The translations under genes and the position numbers were made by a program. Below the pieces are notes generated by a model that did not search any database, was not told the DNA's origin, and worked only from the letters and a program-made list of their open reading frames with translations. From Chloroflexota bacterium (GTDB taxonomy: Bacteria; Chloroflexota; Limnocylindria; Limnocylindrales; CSP1-4), in assembly GCA_021790375.1 (NCBI GenBank), contig JAJYEB010000136.1:1-5739 (forward strand): DNA of 5,739 bases. The letters run 5' to 3'. Shown here in pieces: positions 1 to 4,498 of this stretch. Every line of letters starts with the position of its first letter. Within the stretch, counting starts at the first letter, position 1.

Positions 1-650
1 ACCTGCTGGGACTGGGTGCGCGTGACCTGGGTGGCCTGCTGCAGCGTCTCGAGCGACTGCTGGTTCTGCTGGATCTGTTGGGCGAGCTGCGCGTCCTGGT
101 TGCCGATGCGCAGGTAGTAGCCGACGTCGGCCAGCACATCGGCCAGCGAGCGCGCCGACAGCAGCTGCTCCAGCAGCGACGTCTGCTGGGTGATGTAGGC
201 GTCGGCGATGTGGCCGGCGAGGGTGGCACGCTCGTCGGCGAGCTGCTGCTGGCCGGCCGTGATCTTGGTGTCCAGGGCGGAGAGCGCGGCGTCCAGGTCG
301 CCGACCTGGGTGACCATCGCCGTGTACTTCGCGCGGACGTCCGCCAGCGCCTTCTGCGCGGCGTCGACGTTGGCCTGGAGCCTGGACTGCTGGACGTTGA
401 TGCCCTTGAGCTGCGTGGCCGTGGACGCCAGCACGCCCTGCAGGTTCGCCTGGAGCGCCTGGAGCGCCTGGATCTGCTGTCGCTGGGCGGCGATCTTCGC
501 CTCGAGCGCCTTCTGCGCCCGCACCGCGTCCGACAGGGGATCCGCCCGGGTCGTGGGCGCACTGCCGAAGGAGCCGAAGAGAAGGGGAACCAGGAGCAGC
601 GCCGCGAGCAGTGCGCGCCGCCCGTGCCTTGCGTGTCCTATTCGACCCAT
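1..650 (-). CDS. Secreted coiled-coil protein, PcsB/EnvC-like peptidoglycan hydrolase N-terminus (partial, C-terminus off window)
   Basis: The reading frame starts at the ATG 650-648 and stays open to base 1, giving 216 complete codons, so the C-terminus is missing. Residues 1-36 look like a signal peptide: a basic start (RHGRR, 8-12), a hydrophobic core of Leu/Ala/Val (13-29) and a likely cleavage site after TRA (34-36). Residues 37 to about 145 are Gln/Ala/Leu-rich heptad-like coiled coil. Then comes a stretch (about 148-190) with the features of PcsB/EnvC-type hydrolase coiled-coil domains: AYITQQTSLLEQLLSARSLADV (split here as 151-160 and 161-172), then YYLRIGNQD at 178-186. In that family such an N-terminal domain binds or autoinhibits and is followed by a CHAP, NlpC/P60 or M23 catalytic domain. 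That domain would lie left of the window, so catalysis is inferred only. The protein would act outside the membrane in wall remodelling or division. No clear Shine-Dalgarno sequence precedes the start. A strong promoter lies about 130 bp upstream. It could instead be a non-enzymatic secreted coiled-coil protein. Confidence 0.8.
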   Translation of the reverse strand, partial: MGRIGHARHGRRALLAALLLVPLLFGSFGSAPTTRADPLSDAVRAQKALEAKIAAQRQQIQALQALQANLQGVLASTATQLKGINVQQSRLQANVDAAQKALADVRAKYTAMVTQVGDLDAALSALDTKITAGQQQLADERATLAGHIADAYITQQTSLLEQLLSARSLADVLADVGYYLRIGNQDAQLAQQIQQNQQSLETLQQATQVTRTQSQQ

Positions 651-770
651 CGCATCATCGTGCAGGCTTCGACTCCGTGCGGCGTCCGCTCGTGACGCCC
701 GTGCTGTCCCTGCCCGCCGGTGGTGCGTCGCTCAGGCGAGAGGGCACGACTCGCAGGAACGACTCCGGCT
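651..770 (-). promoter_or_regulatory. Structured 5' leader of the coiled-coil hydrolase gene
   Basis: If transcription starts at about 770 (predicted from the promoter at 777-806), the hydrolase mRNA carries a leader of about 120 nt. Read on the minus strand, it can form three elements. An 8-bp helix pairs 753-760 (GTTCCTGC) with 706-713 (GCAGGGAC, one G-U pair). Inside it is a perfect 4-bp hairpin TCGC-CTGA-GCGA (739-728), flanked by GTGC/GCAC pairing (747-744 with 726-723). Downstream is a perfect 6-bp hairpin GGCGTC/GACGCC (699-694 with 686-681, 7-nt loop). The octamer CGGAGTCG occurs near both ends of the leader (767-760 and 677-670). Cis-regulation by such a leader is inference. I do not recognise a known riboswitch consensus. 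No convincing protein-coding gene lies in 651-891. Confidence 0.4.
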
Positions 771-776
771 GCGCGC

Positions 777-806
777 ATGATAGCCGCAGCGGCAACGGCG
801 GCGCAA
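777..806 (-). promoter_or_regulatory. Putative sigma70-type promoter for the coiled-coil hydrolase gene
   Basis: On the minus strand, TTGCGC (806-801) and TATCAT (782-777) are separated by 18 bp. This matches the -35 TTG core and the TANNNT -10 pattern. TA steps are rare in this GC-rich region, so the match stands out. The expected start site is near 770, leaving a long leader before the ATG at 650. It lies just downstream of the terminator-like inverted repeat at 811-885, which suggests the hydrolase gene is transcribed independently of the prepilin peptidase gene. Confidence 0.5.
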
Positions 807-810
807 CGCG

Positions 811-885
811 GGGGCGCGGCTCGCCTCCCCGGGCCGGTACTCCGTCGGCATCCCCGGCTGCGCACCGCGATCGTCGCCGCGCCCC
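811..885 (-). terminator. Terminator-like inverted repeat after the prepilin peptidase gene
   Basis: A perfect 10-bp inverted repeat (GGGGCGCGGC at 811-820 and GCCGCGCCCC at 876-885) begins 6 nt beyond the stop codon of the prepilin peptidase gene. The interval between the arms is 55 nt and holds only minor pairing (for example GCCG 833-836 with CGGC 846-849). No U-tract follows on the minus strand, so it is not a canonical intrinsic terminator. It may stabilise the 3' end or act with Rho. Confidence 0.35.
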
Positions 886-891
886 TGGCCA

Positions 892-1557
892 TCAGGTTAT
901 GGGCCGGAGGACCGCGAGGAACGCGGCCAGGATGAGGATGGGCCCGAACGGGATCGCGCTCCGCAGCCCGAGGCGGCGCGTGGCAAGGAGCGCCAGCAGC
1001 ACCACGCCGGCCGCCAGCGACGCGACGATGAAGCCGGCGATCAGCTGCGAGATGCCGCACACGAGTCCGAGGCTCACCGCGAGCTTGAGATCGCCGATCC
1101 CCAGCGCTCCCCTGAAGAGCGCGCCGGTGACGCCGAGGAACAGCGGTGCGAGCACGGCCGCGGCCAGCCCGCTCGCCATCCCCAGCTCCTTGCCTGCAAG
1201 GACCGGGTCCCAGCCCGCCAGCAGCACCACCAGCGCCGCGGGGATCAGCGGCAGGGTGATCTCGTCGGGAAGGAGCCGCTGGTCGAGGTCGGTTGCGAGC
1301 AGGACGATCAGGGCGGCGAAGAACGCGCCGCCCAGGACGATGTCACGGAGGGAGCCGAACCGGCCGGGCAGCGCGAAGAACGCCCCTGCCGCGAGGAGGA
1401 CCACCAGCGCGGTCCGCCAGTCGACCGGCCTGCGCGCGGCGTCCTCGTGCTCGGGCCAGCGGGCCGCGAGGCGATCGGCCAGGAAGCCGTAGATGCCACC
1501 CCCGATGCCGAGGATCGCGGCGGGCCCCCAGGAACTGATGCCGTCCACGAGCCGCAT
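892..1557 (-). CDS. Prepilin peptidase (A24 family, short form without the N-terminal methyltransferase domain)
   Basis: This 221-aa integral membrane protein is predicted to cleave the leader peptide of type IV prepilins or pseudopilins at the cytoplasmic face of the membrane. The two catalytic aspartate motifs of A24 peptidases are present: TDLDQRLLPDEITLP (89-103), with D90 the likely catalytic residue, and GIGDLKL (153-159), with D156. The conserved IPFGP motif follows at 202-206. Hydrophobic segments lie at about 11-28, 48-64, 74-89, 101-116, 128-148, 160-186 and 203-217. Full-length PilD-type enzymes also carry an N-terminal methyltransferase domain with Cys motifs. None is present, and the protein has a single Cys (167), so this is the short type. 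The ATG at 1557-1555 was chosen because the frame upstream is Pro/Arg-rich translation of a noncoding repeat, while the first membrane segment begins soon after this Met. No clear Shine-Dalgarno or -10 is visible upstream. No pilin or secretion genes are in the window to identify the substrate. Confidence 0.88.
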   Translation of the reverse strand: MRLVDGISSWGPAAILGIGGGIYGFLADRLAARWPEHEDAARRPVDWRTALVVLLAAGAFFALPGRFGSLRDIVLGGAFFAALIVLLATDLDQRLLPDEITLPLIPAALVVLLAGWDPVLAGKELGMASGLAAAVLAPLFLGVTGALFRGALGIGDLKLAVSLGLVCGISQLIAGFIVASLAAGVVLLALLATRRLGLRSAIPFGPILILAAFLAVLRPIT

Positions 1558-1577
1558 GGTGCCCGGACTGGTGCGCG

Positions 1578-1593
1578 CCGGCAACCCTGCCGG
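1578..1593. other. Small GC hairpin upstream of the prepilin peptidase start
   Basis: CCGGCA (1578-1583) and TGCCGG (1588-1593) form a perfect 6-bp inverted repeat with a 4-nt loop (ACCC), 20 bp upstream of the prepilin peptidase ATG on the minus strand. It includes a GGCAACC heptamer (1580-1586) that recurs on the far side of the tandem array. It could be a leader hairpin. No function is shown. Confidence 0.3.
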
Positions 1594-1640
1594 TGGTCCC
1601 GGTGGCCGGGCGCCGCAGGTCCCGGCCGCCACACGGGCCC

Positions 1641-1740
1641 GCGGTGGCGCTTCGCCGGGGCCCGGGCGGGTTCGCCGGGGCTCGCACGGGTTCGCCGGGG
1701 CTCGCACGGCCTCGCCGGGGCTCGCACGGGCTCGCCGGGG
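1641..1740. repeat. 20-bp tandem repeat array (about 5 units, 10-bp half-units)
   Basis: Five consecutive 20-bp blocks (1721-1740, 1701-1720, 1681-1700, 1661-1680, 1641-1660) each contain, on the minus strand, the invariant core CCCCGGCGA followed by G or A. Three blocks also end in CCGTGCGAG, and the last two are progressively degenerate. On the plus strand the pattern alternates ctcgcacggg and (c/t)tcgccgggg. These two decamers match at 8 of 10 positions, so there is a 10-bp sub-periodicity. The period is not a multiple of 3, so the array is not a coding repeat. It sits in the noncoding gap between pepA and the prepilin peptidase gene. The plus strand meets the G3+N1-7 quadruplex rule (runs at 1668-1670, 1677-1680, 1688-1690, 1697-1700). 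Confidence 0.85.
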
Positions 1741-1742
1741 TC

Positions 1743-1760
1743 GGTTGCCGTGCGGCAACC
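1743..1760 (-). terminator. Perfect hairpin downstream of pepA, possible 3'-end or terminator structure
   Basis: GGTTGCC (1743-1749) and GGCAACC (1754-1760) form a perfect 7-bp stem with a 4-nt loop, 50 nt past the pepA stop codon. A second GGCAACC (1772-1778) could compete for the same partner. There is no U-tract, so intrinsic termination is uncertain. The alternative is an mRNA 3'-end stabiliser or protein site next to the tandem array. Confidence 0.35.
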
Positions 1761-1809
1761 CGCTGCCGCCCGGCAACCGGCGGGGACGCGCGACGGTGCC
1801 CCGGTTGGG

Positions 1810-3333
1810 CTACGCGCCCGATGCGCCGTCGAGGGCGAGCTGCACGAGCGTCGCGTGGGTCACGCCGGACGCGCCACGCGGCGCCCACGGCACCGCGCGG
1901 CGGAGATACCCGGTGCCGCCGATGTCCATGTGCACCCACGGGCGGGTCACGAACTCCCGCAGGAACAGGCCGCTCTTGACGAGCGACCCGTCGGCGGGGC
2001 CCGAGTTCTGGAAGTCCGCGTACCAGCTCTCCATGTCCCGGACGTAGTCGTCGACCAGGGGGATCTGCCAGTAGCGCTCGCCCTGCCGGGCCCCGGCGGC
2101 CACCACCGCGTCGAACCAGGGCTGCGGCGTGCCGAACGCGCCGGTGATCTGCTTGCCGAACGCGCGCTCGACGGCGCCGGTGAGCGTGGCCACGTCGACC
2201 AGGTGGGTCGCACCGAGCCGCTCCGCGTAGGTCAGCGCATCGCCCAGGATGAGCCGGCCCTCGGCGTCGGTGTTCTGCACCTCGACGCTCTTGCCGTTGA
2301 GTGCCCTGACGATGTCGCCGGGACGGGTGGAGTGCGGGCCCGGCATGTTCTCGACCGCCGGCGCGAGGGCCAGCAGGGGCAGATCGGGCGCCAGCCGCTT
2401 CGCCGTCACGATCGCGGCGATCACGGTGCACGCGCCCGTCTTGTCCATCTTCATCTCTTCCATCCGGTCCGCCGGCTTGATCGAGATGCCTCCGGAGTCG
2501 AAGGTGACCCCCTTGCCGACCAGCGCCAGCAGGCGGCCCTGCGCGTCGCGGGCACCGTCCGTCCCGTTGCGCAGGACGATCAGCCGCGGCGGGTTGTCGC
2601 TGCCCCGGCCGACGGCCATGAACAGCCCCATGCCCATCTCGGTCGCGCGATCGGGGCCGATCACGTCGATCGAGAGGCCGTTCGCGCGAGCCAGGTCCGT
2701 CGCCGCGTCGGCCAGGACGTCCGGGCTGACGTCGTTCGAGGCCCGGTTCGCCAGGTCGCGCGCGATGCGGGCCCCCTCGCCGATCGTCGCGCCGCGTTCG
2801 GCGGCCGCCTGAAGCGACGCGACGTCCGCGCCCGGCGCCACGAGGACGAGCTCGTCGAGCTCCGGCGGCGCCTCGTCGTAGCCGGACCGGTAGAGGGTCG
2901 CGGGATCGTATGCGCCCTCGGCCACTCCCCGCGCCACCAGCATGGCCAGGTCGTCGGCCGACAGCCCGGTGCGCGTCCACAACGACGCGGGCAGCCAGAT
3001 CGCGAGGCGGGTCACCGGGTGGCCGGCCAGCCTGCGCTCGATGGAGGCTGCGACCCGGTAGGCGGCCAGCGCGTCGAAGCCCGCCACCGCCCCGGCCCCG
3101 ACGGCGAGCACCCAGGGGGCACCCAGCTCCCGGCCCCGCAGCAGCACGCGACGGAAGGGGGCCCCTGCCACCTCGCCGATGCGCCGGTAGTCGGCGATGG
3201 CGCCCTCCAGCCGGCGGTCGATCTCGCCGAGCGTGGACGAGTCGGGCGCGCCGGGATCGTCGGTCAGGATGGGGATCGCGAGGACATCGGCGCTCACCGA
3301 CCACGGCTGATCGGAGACGACCCGGATCTGCAT
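1810..3333 (-). CDS. pepA: Leucyl aminopeptidase (cytosol aminopeptidase, M17)
   Basis: This 507-aa protein (E. coli PepA has 503) should release N-terminal residues, preferably Leu, from peptides in the cytoplasm using two divalent metals. It is normally a hexamer. The N-terminal domain occupies about residues 1-175 and the catalytic domain about 180-500. Metal and catalytic residues are all in place: VGKGVTFDSGG (272-282) gives K274 and D279, K286 is the catalytic Lys, D297 lies in MKMDKTGA (295-302), and the M17 signature NTDAEGRL (354-361) gives D356, E358 and R360. The spacings equal those of the E. coli enzyme with a constant offset of 4. The frame is open for another 299 codons upstream, but that part overlaps the next gene out of frame. 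The ATG at 3333-3331 is preceded by GAGGAG with a 9-nt spacer, and the protein from there has family length. It lies 89 bp downstream of the 317-aa gene, so co-transcription is possible. Confidence 0.97.
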   Translation of the reverse strand: MQIRVVSDQPWSVSADVLAIPILTDDPGAPDSSTLGEIDRRLEGAIADYRRIGEVAGAPFRRVLLRGRELGAPWVLAVGAGAVAGFDALAAYRVAASIERRLAGHPVTRLAIWLPASLWTRTGLSADDLAMLVARGVAEGAYDPATLYRSGYDEAPPELDELVLVAPGADVASLQAAAERGATIGEGARIARDLANRASNDVSPDVLADAATDLARANGLSIDVIGPDRATEMGMGLFMAVGRGSDNPPRLIVLRNGTDGARDAQGRLLALVGKGVTFDSGGISIKPADRMEEMKMDKTGACTVIAAIVTAKRLAPDLPLLALAPAVENMPGPHSTRPGDIVRALNGKSVEVQNTDAEGRLILGDALTYAERLGATHLVDVATLTGAVERAFGKQITGAFGTPQPWFDAVVAAGARQGERYWQIPLVDDYVRDMESWYADFQNSGPADGSLVKSGLFLREFVTRPWVHMDIGGTGYLRRAVPWAPRGASGVTHATLVQLALDGASGA

Positions 3334-3342
3334 ACGGACGGG

Positions 3343-3348
3343 CTCCTC
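3343..3348 (-). promoter_or_regulatory. Shine-Dalgarno site of pepA
   Basis: GAGGAG on the minus strand lies 9 nt upstream of the ATG at 3333. It supports this start over the long upstream extension of the frame. It is the only clear Shine-Dalgarno sequence at a chosen start in the window. Confidence 0.75.
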
Positions 3349-3422
3349 GTGTAGAGCGGGCGCGGCGGCCGGGACGGGTCGCGCCACGCCACAGGCGACG
3401 CCGACGGTCGGAGGGACGCGCG

Positions 3423-4376
3423 TCAGCTGCCCAAGTGTAGCGCCGCGACCGCGTTCCCGAGGTCGCCCCGGGCCTGCTCGATCGCGATCGCCGCCTGGTT
3501 CAGGCCGGCCTCTGCGACGTCGCCCATGATCACGACGATCGCCCGCGTGTCCGGGGGCAACAGCTTCTGGGCGGCGGCCACGCGCGCGGCGAGCAGCTTT
3601 CCCGACGCGGTCAGCCGGCCGCCCGTCTTCTGCAGGTCGGCGTAGAGCGCGACCAGGGCCTTGTCGTAGGCGCTCATGCGGTCGATGTAGGTGGTCAGCG
3701 TCGAGACGTCGGCGCGGTTTGCCAGCGCGTCGCGCGTGGTGCGTGCCGAGGTGAGCGCGGCCGACGCCTCGCCCAGGGTCGTGAGCGCGGCCGCGTACCG
3801 GCTGGCGTGGGCCTGCTCGGTGGCCGCGAACACCAGCTCGTCGTGGCGCTGGAGCACGCCCGCGAGCTGGATGGCCGGCAGCGACTCGTCGGCCAGCGTG
3901 CGCCAGTCGTCCGGCACGGGCCGGGTCGTCTGCAGCGCAGCCCGGGCAGCCGACAGCATGGCCCGCGACCGGTCGCCGAGCAGGTCCGGCTGGACCGAGG
4001 CCTGGACGGCGTCGAGGTCGGCGTTCAGGCGCGTCACCTGGGCGTCGATGGACGAGATCAGGCCGTCCCCGGCGGAAAGGTCGGCCGACAGCAGGTCCTG
4101 GCGCCTGGCGACCAGGTCGATCAGGGCGTTGCGGGCCGTGTCGCCGAGCTGCCCGACGTCTGCCGAGAGCGTGTCGTACTGCGGTCCCAGGGCGCGGATG
4201 CGCGCCTGGAACGCGGTGTCCTGGACCCACGTGAGCTCGGGGCGCGTCGCGTCGCCGGGGAGGTGATCGGCGCTGACCGCCAGTCCCGCGCCGGCAAGCG
4301 CGATGACCGCCACGATGACGAGCCAGGCGATGCCACGCAGCAGTGCCGAGGCCAGCCGGCGCAGTCGTCCCCGCAT
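3423..4376 (-). CDS. Membrane-anchored helical protein of unknown function
   Basis: I do not recognise this 317-aa protein. A basic start (MRGRLRR) leads into one hydrophobic segment (about 13-34, rich in Ile/Val/Ala/Leu), then a polar region. This suggests a signal anchor with the rest outside the membrane. Residues about 55-150 and 165-275 are Ala/Leu/Asp/Arg-rich with heptad-like spacing and should be mainly helical, possibly coiled coil. They are separated by a Pro-containing link (TRPVPDDW, 151-158). The C-terminal part has KLLPPDTRAIVVIMGDV (271-287), which looks like a short strand or buried segment. There is no Cys and no catalytic motif that I can name. The stop is TGA at 3425-3423, 89 bp before pepA. 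The ATG at 4376-4374 is chosen because the frame upstream is Arg/Pro/Gly-rich antisense to the deaminase gene and a TAGACT -10-like hexamer lies 7 nt upstream. No Shine-Dalgarno is visible, consistent with leaderless translation. A structural or envelope role is inference. Confidence 0.85.
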   Translation of the reverse strand: MRGRLRRLASALLRGIAWLVIVAVIALAGAGLAVSADHLPGDATRPELTWVQDTAFQARIRALGPQYDTLSADVGQLGDTARNALIDLVARRQDLLSADLSAGDGLISSIDAQVTRLNADLDAVQASVQPDLLGDRSRAMLSAARAALQTTRPVPDDWRTLADESLPAIQLAGVLQRHDELVFAATEQAHASRYAAALTTLGEASAALTSARTTRDALANRADVSTLTTYIDRMSAYDKALVALYADLQKTGGRLTASGKLLAARVAAAQKLLPPDTRAIVVIMGDVAEAGLNQAAIAIEQARGDLGNAVAALHLGS

Positions 4377-4383
4377 GCCGGGG

Positions 4384-4389
4384 AGTCTA
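4384..4389 (-). promoter_or_regulatory. Putative -10 element for leaderless transcription of the 317-aa gene
   Basis: TAGACT (minus strand, 4389-4384) fits TANNNT and ends 7 nt before the ATG at 4376, so transcription would start at or next to the initiation codon. No convincing -35 is seen at 17-18 bp. An imperfect spacing candidate, TTCACG (4418-4413), is 23 bp away. A palindrome CGGTC-C-GACCG (4404-4414) overlaps the expected -35 zone and could be an operator. Confidence 0.45.
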
Positions 4390-4446
4390 TCGCGGCGAAC
4401 GTCCGGTCCGACCGTGAACCGGGCGTGACGGGAAGCTGGATCGGGC

Positions 4447-4484
4447 GCGGCAGGCGGCAAGGCGGCCGGACGGGCGGCAGGCGG
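4447..4484. repeat. 11-bp direct repeat upstream of the deaminase -10
   Basis: GCGGCAGGCGG occurs at 4447-4457 and 4474-4484, 27 bp apart start to start. The second copy abuts the TACCAT hexamer at 4485-4490. Paired direct repeats here could be a regulator site. They could also be chance similarity in a G-rich, low-complexity stretch. Confidence 0.3.
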
Positions 4485-4490
4485 TACCAT
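4485..4490 (+). promoter_or_regulatory. Putative -10 element for leaderless transcription of the adenosine deaminase gene
   Basis: TACCAT fits TANNNT and ends 8 nt before the ATG at 4499, so the start site would fall at about 4497-4499. No Shine-Dalgarno sequence precedes this ATG and no good -35 is visible. The placement mirrors the TAGACT hexamer of the divergent gene. Confidence 0.45.
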
Positions 4491-4498
4491 CGCCACGC

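Noticed and set aside
651..770. ydaO/yuaA (c-di-AMP) riboswitch upstream of the wall-hydrolase gene
   Set aside because: The context fits, but I cannot find the conserved riboswitch core sequences, so I call it only a structured leader.
638..1060. 140-codon minus-strand frame spanning the prepilin peptidase 3' end and the intergenic region
   Set aside because: It overlaps conserved prepilin peptidase sequence out of frame and has no hydrophobic or catalytic pattern. Only its last six codons are noted, as a possible overlapping mini-ORF.
1641..1740. CRISPR array
   Set aside because: The units are contiguous with no unique spacers and are only 20 bp long, and no cas gene is present.
1558..1776. 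N-terminal extension of the prepilin peptidase through the tandem repeat
   Set aside because: The residues are the Arg/Ala/Pro-rich translation of a 20-bp noncoding repeat whose period breaks the frame. The first membrane segment begins after the Met at 1557.
1343..3304. Long open frame antisense or out of frame to pepA and the prepilin peptidase gene
   Set aside because: Its translation is Arg/Gly/Pro-rich without motifs, and it overlaps pepA, whose catalytic residues are complete. It is a shadow frame produced by high GC.
1447..3354. 635-codon plus-strand open frame across pepA
   Set aside because: It is antisense to a complete M17 peptidase and rich in Arg, Gly, Ala, His and Asp without any recognisable domain.
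3334..4230. 299-codon upstream extension of the pepA frame
   Set aside because: It overlaps the 317-aa gene out of frame, is Arg/Pro/Gly-rich, and the ATG at 3333 has a good Shine-Dalgarno and gives normal PepA length.
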